From NCBI RefSeq assembly GCF_009754945.1, contig NZ_WPIN01000013.1:124001-188000 (forward strand): a stretch of DNA of 64,000 nt. The letters run 5' to 3'. The stretch's first letter is position 1. The number at the start of each line of letters is the position of its first letter. Under the pieces are notes generated by a model that saw nothing but the letters and a program-made list of their open reading frames with translations, had not been told where the DNA came from and made no database searches. This DNA is from Spirosoma arboris (GTDB lineage: Bacteria; Bacteroidota; Bacteroidia; Cytophagales; Spirosomataceae). The position numbers and the translations under genes were made by a program. Positions 17,155 through 25,799 of this stretch are shown piece by piece.

Positions 17155-17436
17155 TAAGATTGCTTTTGCCAGATGGCTTGGACGATGAGCAAGTAACGAA
17201 TCGCCTAAATCGGATAGAGCATGAACTTTATCCGGTTTCCGAGACAAGATTGGCAGAATTATGTGTTGAAGCAGGATTTGAAGCTCCCCTGCGCTTTTTT
17301 CAAACATCCATCTACATGGGTTGGCTGACTAAAAAGCAATAACTAAACGAATAAGAAACAGTGACTATCCAACTTTGGGATCTTGGCTTTGAACTTATAG
17401 ATGTACTGTACAACAGGATGGACCTGCTACGTTTGA

Positions 17437-17526
17437 CTGGACAGTAAGTTAAACTTCATCTACCTTAGTGAACTGGCTCAGCTACTTTTAACTGGAAACA
17501 AAATTAAGCATGCTCTTACTGTCCAG
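17437..17526. repeat. 90-base element with 12-base inverted ends
   Basis: CTGGACAGTAAG at 17437-17448 is repeated as its exact reverse complement CTTACTGTCCAG at 17515-17526, with 66 AT-rich bases between. It lies in the gap between the broken methyltransferase and the dioxygenase gene. This looks like a small inverted-repeat element (MITE-like), but no target duplication is clear. It may also be an RNA hairpin of unknown role. Confidence 0.5.
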
Positions 17527-17611
17527 AAAAAGCTAACAATTAGTTTATATTATTGGAAATTACAGCCTCGGACTATCTCTACAGCCATTCAAAGAAAAAA
17601 GCAAGAAAACA

Positions 17612-18346
17612 ATGTATACGTTGGAATTAGTTAAAAAATGGCTCGAGGGATTTAATGACTGTGTGGATTCGCTCCAGCACCACAATGTCATAACAACAGA
17701 CACCCTGAAAAAATATGGTAACACGATTTCTGTTACCAATACCGCAGTTACGAAAGTTGAGTTCGACCTACTCGTACAGAGCCTTCGTGGTTCCGCACCA
17801 GTTAACCCGCCTTTTGGCACCATTCGCACCATTGAGGTTAAACAAAATGTCAGCGGGATCGGGGATACAGAGTTGGAACTTGATTGGCACACAGATGGGA
17901 ATTTGCTTCCAGTTCCACCACAGTTTTTTCTGCTGTATTTCAAGCAGATTGACCAGGCAGGGGGTGGCATCAGTTGGTTTTATCCAATTCATCAGTTGTT
18001 GGTAGACCTACCCTGGTGGGTAATCGAGGCTCTTACGATTAGCCACATAAGGCTTGCGCGTGATGAATGGGAATGGGTAGGGCCGCTCTTAGGGTTTGAT
18101 GAAAAGGGTATTTGTTTTCGTTGGCGTTGGGATAAAGAACTACAGCCAGAAGTTGTTGACAGTCGTGGTCTAAAAGCCAGGCAAGCCCTTGACTATTTGG
18201 CTGTTACCTTAGCTAAAAAGAAACCTATAGCGTATAGAGCTCAACAGAATGATCTTGTCCTTGTACCCAACCGCCTGTTTTTACACGGACGAAGTCAATT
18301 GGCAGCTAAATCGAGTCGATGCGTGTACAGGGGATGGATTGAATGA
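17612..18346 (+). CDS. TauD/TfdA-like Fe(II)/2-oxoglutarate dioxygenase
   Basis: This 244-residue protein is from the Fe(II)- and 2-oxoglutarate-dependent dioxygenase fold. The facial triad is visible: His93 and Asp95 in the strand DWHTDGNLLPVPP, and distal His225 in VPNRLFLHGRS. Arg236 or Arg240 is placed to bind the 2-oxoglutarate carboxylate. The WHTDG motif is typical of the TauD/clavaminate-synthase group, which hydroxylates amino acids or natural-product intermediates. It stands alone, with gaps of about 270 bases before and 320 after. The gene might relate to siderophore or amino-acid modification, but nothing in the sequence fixes the substrate. Confidence 0.8.
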   Translation: MYTLELVKKWLEGFNDCVDSLQHHNVITTDTLKKYGNTISVTNTAVTKVEFDLLVQSLRGSAPVNPPFGTIRTIEVKQNVSGIGDTELELDWHTDGNLLPVPPQFFLLYFKQIDQAGGGISWFYPIHQLLVDLPWWVIEALTISHIRLARDEWEWVGPLLGFDEKGICFRWRWDKELQPEVVDSRGLKARQALDYLAVTLAKKKPIAYRAQQNDLVLVPNRLFLHGRSQLAAKSSRCVYRGWIE

Positions 18347-18670
18347 GTGTACCACAATGGCAACTGGATAAACTGAATTAACTTGACAATTAGTAAGCAT
18401 TTCGGCATACTACAGCTTTTTGTTTGTCATGATTCCGAAGCCTACAGCCATAAACTGCTGCCATTGACTAGAAAATAAAATATAGATCGTTAAACGTGTT
18501 TTCCGGGAAAAGGAAGAAAGTCTACATAACCTAGTTTAGGATTATCTTAGTCTTTCACAGGATGACTACGTGTTTTTAGCCTTGAAACAGTCATAGGGAT
18601 ACAGATTTTAATTTAGATTTAGTCTAGAAAGTCAATTCGTTTGGAAATTTAATGCCATTTTTGGAATTGG
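18347..18670. other. 324-base gap, no gene seen
   Basis: This is an AT-rich intergenic stretch between the dioxygenase and the next rightward gene. I see no coding frame, RNA gene or strong hairpin; a promoter for the following gene should lie here but no clear TAnnTTTG was found. Confidence 0.4.
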
Positions 18671-19234
18671 TTGACGTCAAATGGTATGAAGAAAGCGGTC
18701 TCAATAGCTCTGTTTGTCCTGTTTCTTTACCACACACTGGCTTATGTGCTGGTGTGTGTAGGACTCTGGTGGCAGGCCGAGACCGATTTATCGAAACGAC
18801 TTTTAGTCTACCGGGCAACCGATAGTCTGATTGAGTTTCAGATTCCACTAGTCAACAAGTCTGATGTGCATACGATGGCTCGGACAACATCCGATGGTTT
18901 CCGGTATCACGGACATTTCTATGATGTGGTCAGTCTGGAAATTCGGGGCGATACCTTGTTCATGGCTGGTTTAGAGATCAAACGAAAGCAACGAAGCTCG
19001 TTCTGGCAAAGTGATTTGCTGGCTTTTCTGAATGATCATATCAAAGGCGCGACGGATTCTCACCGCAAGAATAATCAACTCCTTAAACTGCTGCTTAAAG
19101 AATTCTCGCCTAGTCCACGATTAACTTTTTGTTTTCGTTCTTCCAACTGGCGCGACGTCATTCGTATTCCCGAAGGGTTGTCAGTCTTCTCCTCCCGTTC
19201 GCTACCCATCCATTCACCCCCGCCCGAAGTCTGA
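18671..19234 (+). CDS. Unknown protein with N-terminal membrane helix
   Basis: This 187-residue protein may start at Met6 (18686), since MKKAVSIALFVLFLYHTLAY begins a clean signal anchor. One helix (about 10-35) is followed by a soluble part of about 150 residues with strand-rich segments (RLLVYRATDSLIEFQIPLVN, FYDVVSLEIRGDTLFMAGLE). I do not recognise the family. Proteins of this build occur in Bacteroidota near TonB receptors and transporters. It precedes the chromate transporter by 126 bases in the same direction, with a weak hairpin (19294-19315) between them. Confidence 0.55.
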   Translation: MTSNGMKKAVSIALFVLFLYHTLAYVLVCVGLWWQAETDLSKRLLVYRATDSLIEFQIPLVNKSDVHTMARTTSDGFRYHGHFYDVVSLEIRGDTLFMAGLEIKRKQRSSFWQSDLLAFLNDHIKGATDSHRKNNQLLKLLLKEFSPSPRLTFCFRSSNWRDVIRIPEGLSVFSSRSLPIHSPPPEV

Positions 19235-19360
19235 GCGCACGTTTTGCTGGTAGCTGCATAGCACGCTTTTAAAAGCAGGTCGCTATGGCTATGTGCCTTT
19301 TCGCTGAAAAAGGCAACTGGTAACCTATTCCCCTATGGCTAACCAATAAATTTTATCCTC

Positions 19361-20485
19361 ATGCGTCAAATTCATGACTTAGCCGAAATTGCGCGGCTTT
19401 TCTTTAGAATGGGGTGCATTGCCTTCGGCGGACCAGCGGCTCACATTGCCTTAATGGAGGTCGAAGTGGTTCGAAAACGAAACTGGATCAGTCACGCCCA
19501 TTTCCTCGATCTGATCGGGGCTACGAACCTGATCCCCGGCCCTAATTCGACCGAAATGGCCATGCACTGTGGTCAGGAGCGAGCGGGCTGGAAAGGACTA
19601 GTAGTGGCAGGAGTCTGTTTTATTTTCCCGTCCGTCGTTATCACATCCGGCTTTGCCTGGCTTTATCAGCTCTATGGCAACCTGCCGCAGGTACAGCCTT
19701 TTCTGTATGGGATAAATGCCGCTGTTGTTGCCCTGATCGTATCGGCCCTCATTCCGCTAGCGAAAAAAGCGGTCAAAAGCACCGAATTAGCTATGCTTGG
19801 CGTCGCAACCATCGTCGCCTGCCTGTCCGGTGTCAATGAGTTGGCCGCTCTGTTTGGGTGTGGATTTGTCGGGGTGCTCCTCTATCTGGTCAAAACCTAT
19901 GGCCGCAATCGGACGAACCTTTTTTCGGGCGTTCTGATGCAAATACTGGCGATGACGGCATCGGAAATGAACCTAGCCATCTTTCGGGTCTTTTTCAAAG
20001 TTGGCTGTTTACTGTATGGAAGTGGGTATGTGCTATTTGCCTTTCTGGATGCCGAACTGGTACAAACGCATGTTCTGTCACGTACGGTACTGACCGATGC
20101 GATTGCCGTGGGGCAGTTTACGCCCGGCCCCGTACTGTCTTCAGCCACCTTCATTGGCTGGCAGTTGAATAGTCTGAGCGGTGCACTAACGGCTACGGTT
20201 GGTGTGTTTTTACCCTCGTTCCTATTCGTAGCACTGCTGAATCCACTGCTGCCCAGACTCCGAAAGTCGAAGCTGATGTCGGCCTTTCTGGATGCGGTCA
20301 ATGTAGCGTCTGTGGCCGTCATCGTGGTTGTTTGCCTACGCATGGGCCAAATTGCGATTGTCGATTGGCGAACAGGGCTCATTTTGGCCCTGAGTTTGGT
20401 GTTTGTACTTCGATTTAAGTCGGTCAATGCCATGTGGATCGTGGTGGGTAGTTCCTTACTCGGGTATCTGCTCACGCTAGTGTAA
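19361..20485 (+). CDS. chrA: Chromate transporter, two-domain ChrA type
   Basis: This 374-residue inner-membrane protein is made of two homologous halves. Each half starts with the ChrA signature: FFRMGCIAFGGPAAHIALME with IPGPNSTEMA, and FFKVGCLLYGSGYVLFAFLD with FTPGPVLSSA. About 10-12 membrane helices are expected. This long-chain form exports chromate by proton-linked transport in studied bacteria. The following TonB receptor gene starts within about 100 bases. The neighbours are otherwise iron-uptake genes, so a role with another oxyanion or a link to siderophores cannot be excluded. Confidence 0.88.
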   Translation: MRQIHDLAEIARLFFRMGCIAFGGPAAHIALMEVEVVRKRNWISHAHFLDLIGATNLIPGPNSTEMAMHCGQERAGWKGLVVAGVCFIFPSVVITSGFAWLYQLYGNLPQVQPFLYGINAAVVALIVSALIPLAKKAVKSTELAMLGVATIVACLSGVNELAALFGCGFVGVLLYLVKTYGRNRTNLFSGVLMQILAMTASEMNLAIFRVFFKVGCLLYGSGYVLFAFLDAELVQTHVLSRTVLTDAIAVGQFTPGPVLSSATFIGWQLNSLSGALTATVGVFLPSFLFVALLNPLLPRLRKSKLMSAFLDAVNVASVAVIVVVCLRMGQIAIVDWRTGLILALSLVFVLRFKSVNAMWIVVGSSLLGYLLTLV

Positions 20486-20581
20486 CGCTCCATGAGTAGC
20501 CAATGGGGACTCGGGCATGTCGCATGGCCTGTAGGAGACTATTGGCTCTATTTTTCAACAATTCTTTCCGTGAATGTTTCA

Positions 20582-22906
20582 ATGAAATCAGCTATATATT
20601 TCTGCTTACTCGTCGGCTTTATCCCCTGTACGACGATGGCACAAACGGTCCTTTCAGGAACCGTGACCGATAAATCGAGTGGAAGGCCACTGGCCAGGGC
20701 TACCATCCAGCTCGTCGACTTAAAACGCAGTACCCTGACCGATGAGAAAGGGGGGTACCAGTTGGATAATCTACCTCAACAGCGATTTGTGATCCGGCTC
20801 TCCCACGTTGGGTATACGACCGTAACCGACTCGGTTGATCTGGCCCAAAACGCGGTTCGTAACTATGCACTCGAACCAGCCAGTCGTACGCTGGAGGAGG
20901 TGCTGGTGATGGGGAATGCACAGGATGGCTACCGATTCGAACAGGCGCAGACGGGCCCCTTAGGCAATATTCCACTAAAGGATACGCCTTATTCGGTCAA
21001 CGTTACGTCGGGTGATTTGATCGAGAATCGGAGTGCGCACACGCTGGCCGATGCGCTTCAAACGAATCCCACCGTGGCACTGCTGGCCTCATCGAATGCC
21101 TATTCGTCGCTCTCTCGGATGATGATCCGGGGCTTTACGGCTGCCGATCAAAGTGAGCTTCGGGATGGCATGACGGATCGTAGTTTTACGTTTCCCCATT
21201 TAGAAAATGTCGCCCGTATCGAAGTGTTAAATGGGCTCTCCAGTTTTCTTTACGGGTTTTCCTCGATTGGCGGCACCATCAACTATGTCAGCAAACAACC
21301 CACGGCCACGCCTTTGGCCTCACTTGCGTTAGGCTCGTATGGAAACGGAACGAAGTATATCCATGCTGATCTGGGTGGCTATACGATGGCAAACGATCGA
21401 CTGGGCTACCGGGTCAATGCCTACCGAGAGGAAGGACCAACCTATATTCAGGGCGGTCAGCAACGAAGAACATTGTTCTCCGGCGTTTTCGATTATCGAC
21501 TCTGGGCTAATACCCACCTAAAGCTCGATATAACCCAGCAGGACTACCTGGTGCAGGGGCTTCAAACTTATTTCCTTCCCCTTTCAACTGCGACGGAACT
21601 ACCAGCGGCCTTTGATCCCAGCAAACAGTATGGACAGCCCTGGACCTATAATGAGTCCCAAAAAACGCAGCTTGGGATTGGCCTTGAATCGAAACTCAAT
21701 TCGGTTTTTAGTCTACGAACGGCTTTTCGGTACAATGATATGTGGCGAAAGTATTCCTATGTAGCGGCTAAACTCACCAGCAATGAGGGGAACACATACC
21801 AGGAAATCTACTGGGATTCCCCACGCCAGTATCAGGCTACCCATTCCGGCTATGCCTATCTGGACGCTAATCTGAAAACGGGCTCCGTACAGCATGCCCT
21901 GACAGCGGGTTATTCCGTGGCCCAGTATTTCTACCAACGAGGAGTCGATATTAATGTCTTACTCGGTACATCGACCGTCGATGCGCCTAGTTCGTTTACC
22001 GTACCGGCTTACGCGACGACGCAAACGACCTATCAGGGGCAGGTGCTTAGCAACATTCAGCTTAGCGACCGAATTAGTTTTAGTCCATCCTGGCAGGCCT
22101 TGATCGGGCTCAATTATTCATCGATTCAGCAGACGGCCGGGGGAGTAGCCACCAGTATCAGCACCAGCAACTATTCCCAATCTCAGGTTACCCCCAGTGC
22201 ATCGCTCGTCTTTAAACCCATCTCGGCCGTGTCGATTTACGGCTCCTACATGCAGGGGTTAGCCGCCGGTGGATTCGCTCCCGCTACGGCCACGAATGCT
22301 AATCAGCAACTAGCTCCTAGTATGAGCGACCAATACGAAGTGGGTGCCAAAGCAACCATCGGTGCACTGGATCTGACGACGGCCTTGTTTCGGATCAACA
22401 AGATCAATGAATATACGGATCCAACCGACCAGGTCTATAAGCAGGATGGCCGTCAGGTACATCAGGGGATCGAGCTGACGGCAACGGGTAAACTGACCCA
22501 GCGACTGACCCTGATTGGCGGATTTACATTTCTGAAAGCTCGGATGCAGAAGGCAGCGAACAACACGGCCATCGAGGGTAAGATTCCGATCAATGTACCT
22601 CAGCAGCAGGTCCGACTTTATCTGGAATATGCAATTCCTGGCCTAACGGGGCTGACCTGGACGGCGGCAGTTAATTATTTTGGAAAACGACCGACCAACG
22701 CGCTCAACACCCTGTTTCTACCCGACGTGACGACGATCGATACAGGTCTTCGCTATCAACTTGCCATCAAAGAGCATAAACTAGGTCTTCACCTCAATAT
22801 CGGCAATCTGCTCAATAAAGCGTACTGGGCCAATTACCGCGATGGCGATGGGTTGCAACTGGGATCACCCCGCATGACTTCGTTCGGAATAAAATATACC
22901 CTCTAA
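20582..22906 (+). CDS. TonB-dependent siderophore receptor
   Basis: Using the ATG at 20582 gives 774 residues with a proper signal peptide (MKSAIYFCLLVGFIPCTTMA). An upstream frame to 20492 lacks one. A carboxypeptidase-regulatory-like domain (VLSGTVTDKSSGRPLARATI) is followed by a plug typical of FhuA/FecA-like siderophore receptors (PLKDTPYSVNVTSGDLIENR; MMIRGFTAADQSELRDGMTD). The barrel ends RMTSFGIKYTL with the last aromatic strand. Downstream come a FecCD permease, an ATPase and a ferredoxin-like protein, so this receptor and those genes form one ferric siderophore uptake route. The exact siderophore is unknown. Confidence 0.9.
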   Translation: MKSAIYFCLLVGFIPCTTMAQTVLSGTVTDKSSGRPLARATIQLVDLKRSTLTDEKGGYQLDNLPQQRFVIRLSHVGYTTVTDSVDLAQNAVRNYALEPASRTLEEVLVMGNAQDGYRFEQAQTGPLGNIPLKDTPYSVNVTSGDLIENRSAHTLADALQTNPTVALLASSNAYSSLSRMMIRGFTAADQSELRDGMTDRSFTFPHLENVARIEVLNGLSSFLYGFSSIGGTINYVSKQPTATPLASLALGSYGNGTKYIHADLGGYTMANDRLGYRVNAYREEGPTYIQGGQQRRTLFSGVFDYRLWANTHLKLDITQQDYLVQGLQTYFLPLSTATELPAAFDPSKQYGQPWTYNESQKTQLGIGLESKLNSVFSLRTAFRYNDMWRKYSYVAAKLTSNEGNTYQEIYWDSPRQYQATHSGYAYLDANLKTGSVQHALTAGYSVAQYFYQRGVDINVLLGTSTVDAPSSFTVPAYATTQTTYQGQVLSNIQLSDRISFSPSWQALIGLNYSSIQQTAGGVATSISTSNYSQSQVTPSASLVFKPISAVSIYGSYMQGLAAGGFAPATATNANQQLAPSMSDQYEVGAKATIGALDLTTALFRINKINEYTDPTDQVYKQDGRQVHQGIELTATGKLTQRLTLIGGFTFLKARMQKAANNTAIEGKIPINVPQQQVRLYLEYAIPGLTGLTWTAAVNYFGKRPTNALNTLFLPDVTTIDTGLRYQLAIKEHKLGLHLNIGNLLNKAYWANYRDGDGLQLGSPRMTSFGIKYTL

Positions 22907-22927
22907 GCTCGTGGCTACTATTCTGGA

Positions 22928-22964
22928 TTTTATGGTGTCAGGTTTTGAACCTGACACCATAAAA
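22928..22964. repeat. 17-bp perfect hairpin between receptor and permease genes
   Basis: TTTATGGTGTCAGGTT and its exact reverse complement AACCTGACACCATAAA flank a 3-base loop. It lies between the receptor stop and the chosen permease start. The downstream side is A-rich, not T-rich, so it is not a standard intrinsic terminator for the plus strand. It may cap or process the operon mRNA, or be a dispersed repeat. Confidence 0.65.
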
Positions 22965-22976
22965 AAAATCGCTAAA

Positions 22977-24056
22977 ATGAACCAACAAAAACAAGTTCGT
23001 CGAGAAAATGGACGGGTACTAGCCACTCGACAGGTCTATAAAAAGCTAACGAAACGGAGGATGTACTGGCTCGTGCTAGCCTTACTGGCAGTCGTTAGTT
23101 TACTGTTTATTGATATTCTAACGGGGCCAGCCTGGCTAACGCCCAAAGAGGTATTCGCGGGACTATTTCAGCCTACGGCGGTACCCGCCAACACGCAGAT
23201 AATTGTGCGGCTCATGCGGCTGCCGATTGCCTTGATGGCCGTTGTCGTGGGGGCTTCCTTAGGTGTCGCCGGGGCCGAAATGCAAACCATTCTGAACAAT
23301 CCACTGGCCAGCCCCTATACGCTGGGCGTATCCTCGGCAGCCTCGTTTGGGGCCGCTTTAGCCATTGTACTGGGAAGAGGGATAGGCCCGGTCAGTGAGC
23401 TATGGCTCGTACCGACCAATGCCTTTGTGTTCGCCATCCTGTCGTCCTTGTTGATCAATCTCATTGCCAAAACCCGCTATGGAGCAGTCCATACCATCAT
23501 TCTAACGGGAGTAGCGTTCAGTTTCCTCTTTACCTCCCTGCTTTCGTTTCTGCAATACGTAGCCCATGAAAATGAACTACAGGCCATTGTGTTCTGGATG
23601 TTTGGCAGTCTTCAGGGAGCTACCTGGAATCAGATCGCCATCGTGAGCCTGGTGTTGCTGCTGACTCTACCACTATTGATTCGGAATGCTTGGCGATTAA
23701 CCGCCTTAAAATTGGGCGATGGCAAGGTGAAAAGTATGGGGATTAACGTCGAGCAGCTTCGGTTAAACGTGCTCATTCTGATCGCCGTTCTCACAGCGGT
23801 GTCCGTCTGCTTTGTGGGCTCGATCGGGTTTGTGGGACTAGTGGCTCCGCATCTGGCCCGTTGGCTAGTGGGTGACGATCAACGGTTTTTGCTGCCCGGC
23901 TCTGCACTTCTGGGCGCTATTATGCTTTCCGTGTCGTCTATTGCTAGCAAACTGTTGATTCCAGGGGCTATTTTCCCGGTTGGCATCACGACCTCGATTA
24001 TTGGCATCCCGTTTCTGCTCGTAATTATTCTTTCGGCCAAACGACCTTATTCTTGA
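22977..24056 (+). CDS. FecCD family ABC transporter permease
   Basis: From the ATG at 22977 the protein is 359 residues. An earlier start at 22911 would force translation through the perfect hairpin at 22928-22964. About nine to ten membrane helices are expected. Motifs include IIVRLMRLPIALMAVVVGAS, GAEMQTILNNPLASPYTLGV, and the cytoplasmic SIGFVGLVAPHLARWLVGDD that contacts the ATPase. This is the FecCD/BtuC type that moves ferric siderophores or cobalamin across the inner membrane, working as a homodimer because no second permease gene is present. Its stop overlaps the start of the ATPase gene. Confidence 0.9.
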   Translation: MNQQKQVRRENGRVLATRQVYKKLTKRRMYWLVLALLAVVSLLFIDILTGPAWLTPKEVFAGLFQPTAVPANTQIIVRLMRLPIALMAVVVGASLGVAGAEMQTILNNPLASPYTLGVSSAASFGAALAIVLGRGIGPVSELWLVPTNAFVFAILSSLLINLIAKTRYGAVHTIILTGVAFSFLFTSLLSFLQYVAHENELQAIVFWMFGSLQGATWNQIAIVSLVLLLTLPLLIRNAWRLTALKLGDGKVKSMGINVEQLRLNVLILIAVLTAVSVCFVGSIGFVGLVAPHLARWLVGDDQRFLLPGSALLGAIMLSVSSIASKLLIPGAIFPVGITTSIIGIPFLLVIILSAKRPYS

Positions 24057-24838
24057 TGCTCCAGCTAACGAATGTATCCTATCAGTATACCCATCGTTTT
24101 GTCCTACAAGGGGTTTCACTACAGTTTGGCGCGGGTATAACGGCGATCATCGGCCCAAATGGAGCGGGTAAATCAACGCTGATTAAATGCCTGGCCGGGG
24201 TATTGACGCCGAGTGGCCAGATTCAGGTCAATGGGCGGCAAGTGGGGGCTGCCTATCCGGAATTCTATACGGAGGTGATTAGTTATTTGCCCCAAGCGGT
24301 GGCGACCGATGCCGCCATCACCGTTTTTGAAATGGTGCTCCTGGGCCTGTTAAATTCCCTGTCGCTGTACGTGAGTGATGAGCAGATTGAACACGTTTAT
24401 ACAACACTGGACGAACTGGGAATCGGTGAGCTAGCCTCGGCCTATATCCATGAACTCAGCGGAGGTCAGCAGCAATTAGTGGCGATTGCTCAGGCTCTGG
24501 TGAAAGAACCGGCTATTCTCTTACTTGATGAGCCCCTCAACAGCCTGGATATTCAGCATCAGTTTGAGATGCTCAACCTGATTCGGTCCGTTACCGATCA
24601 AAAAGGATTAACCACACTGATCGCGCTGCATGATCTGAATCTGGCGATGCGCTATGCTGACCAAGTTGTGGTGCTCCATCAGGGCCATGTCTACGCCTAT
24701 GGAGCACCCGAAGACGTGATTACGCCCAGCATGATTCAAGCGGTTTATGGCGTTGACGCTCAGGTTGACGCTAACCAGGATGGCACACTTTTTGTCAATT
24801 TGAAAGGGCTGTTACCCGCCAGCCCTAACCAACCGTAA
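24056..24838 (+). CDS. ABC transporter ATP-binding protein (FecE/FhuC type)
   Basis: This is a 260-residue ATPase starting at the ATG at 24056, which shares one base with the permease stop (TGATG), a sign of translational coupling. Walker A is GPNGAGKST, the signature is LSGGQQQL, Walker B is ILLLDEP, and the H-loop reads IALHDLNLAMRYADQ. It powers the FecCD permease for ferric siderophore import. The order permease-ATPase-reductase-like protein is a common iron-uptake arrangement, with the binding protein encoded on the opposite strand just downstream. Confidence 0.92.
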   Translation: MLQLTNVSYQYTHRFVLQGVSLQFGAGITAIIGPNGAGKSTLIKCLAGVLTPSGQIQVNGRQVGAAYPEFYTEVISYLPQAVATDAAITVFEMVLLGLLNSLSLYVSDEQIEHVYTTLDELGIGELASAYIHELSGGQQQLVAIAQALVKEPAILLLDEPLNSLDIQHQFEMLNLIRSVTDQKGLTTLIALHDLNLAMRYADQVVVLHQGHVYAYGAPEDVITPSMIQAVYGVDAQVDANQDGTLFVNLKGLLPASPNQP

Positions 24839-24845
24839 ATGCATT

Positions 24846-25799
24846 ATGACTCTTTTACAGCGTAATTTTTGTTCGATTACGGCCGTCCAATTGGCCGAAA
24901 ATCTATTTGCGACGACGCCCGTCATGCACCGGTTTCTGCTGATTGAATATAATTACGCCTGGGAGGAGAAAGTCCTGGAAACCAGTACGATTATCCCGGA
25001 TGAAGTCAAGGCTTTTTTAGATACCGGCGTGGAGAACGGTGATTTTTCCAGAATTTTCCTGGTTAAAAATGGGCAGAGCAATCGGGATTCCATTCACCTA
25101 TTTCTGGTTAACAATCGACCGGAAGATCCATTTGCTAAACAACTCTGTATCAATAACTATCAGGACTTGTTAGCGATTGATTTTCGGCAGGAATTTGCTA
25201 ATGAAACGGATCGTTTACCCGAGCCGATGTATCTGGTTTGTACGCACGGGAAGGTCGATATGTGCTGTTCTAAGTTCGGTCTGCCCATCTATAAACGATT
25301 GATCGAACTGGGAGCCGATGTCTGGCAATGTACGCATGTCACCGGCGACCGGTTTGCGCCCAATGTGGTTCAGGTTCCTTCCGGTCATTATTACGGCCAT
25401 CTTCAGTTAGATGAGATCGAGCCGTTTTACGACACGCTGCAAAGCAATCAGCTTTACTTTACGAAGTATCGCGGCCAAAGCTGGTATTCGAAACCCCAGC
25501 AGGCGGCTGACTATTTTCTACGCAAGCACCTGGCTGATTTTCAAGTCGATAGTTTAACGCTCGTCAAAAGCGAGGTGCTCTCAGATGATAGCCAGAAGTT
25601 TATCTTCAGCCACCGGGATCGTCAGGCAGACTACGCACTCGTAATCCAGTACACGCTTTCCGAGCCCGTATATGTTATGAATTGTAAAGCGACTGAGAAG
25701 AAACCCGTTGACCTATTCAACCTGCTCTCGCTGACGAAGTTAACGCAACTGCCTAGTGAAGAGAAACCATCCAGGTACCACTATACGCAATTGGCATAA
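24846..25799 (+). CDS. Sucrase/ferredoxin-like (Suc_Fer) protein, possible siderophore reductase
   Basis: This 317-residue protein is of the sucrase/ferredoxin-like family, with a thioredoxin-fold [2Fe-2S] domain. The key block is YLVCTHGKVDMCCSKFGLPI (Cys132, Cys140, Cys141) followed by VWQCTHVTGDRFAPN (Cys162, His164, Asp168) and a YYGHL strand. The Cys/His set can hold a [2Fe-2S] cluster. The gene begins seven bases after the ATPase gene, so it belongs to the siderophore operon and may release iron from the siderophore by reduction, like FhuF-type proteins. This function is inferred from context. Its last 47 bases overlap the 3' end of the convergent binding-protein gene. Confidence 0.8.
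   Translation: MTLLQRNFCSITAVQLAENLFATTPVMHRFLLIEYNYAWEEKVLETSTIIPDEVKAFLDTGVENGDFSRIFLVKNGQSNRDSIHLFLVNNRPEDPFAKQLCINNYQDLLAIDFRQEFANETDRLPEPMYLVCTHGKVDMCCSKFGLPIYKRLIELGADVWQCTHVTGDRFAPNVVQVPSGHYYGHLQLDEIEPFYDTLQSNQLYFTKYRGQSWYSKPQQAADYFLRKHLADFQVDSLTLVKSEVLSDDSQKFIFSHRDRQADYALVIQYTLSEPVYVMNCKATEKKPVDLFNLLSLTKLTQLPSEEKPSRYHYTQLA

Larger units (their letters stand above)
15613..17342 (+). pseudogene. Class I SAM-dependent methyltransferase, broken by a frameshift and an IS630-family insertion
   Basis: The parts of one methyltransferase can be put back together. 15613-15816 gives the start and motif I (LLVVGCGTGKKLNDLS). From about 15792 a second frame gives PKDWDITGIDPSPDMIKQA and runs to DKVHIKQNLGILI at 16097. 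After the IS the frame continues as RLLLPDGLDDEQV to 17342. The first break needs one extra base near 15792 (TCCACGTGCC). The second is the insertion: removing 1,059 bases (16098-17156 or 16096-17154) joins the halves exactly in frame. The intact protein would be about 220 residues. The substrate is unknown. Two independent lesions show the gene is no longer selected. Confidence 0.85.

Noticed and set aside
22928-22964. Hairpin as an intrinsic terminator of the receptor gene
   Set aside because: The stem is followed by A, not T, on the plus strand, and the downstream genes clearly belong to the same uptake system.
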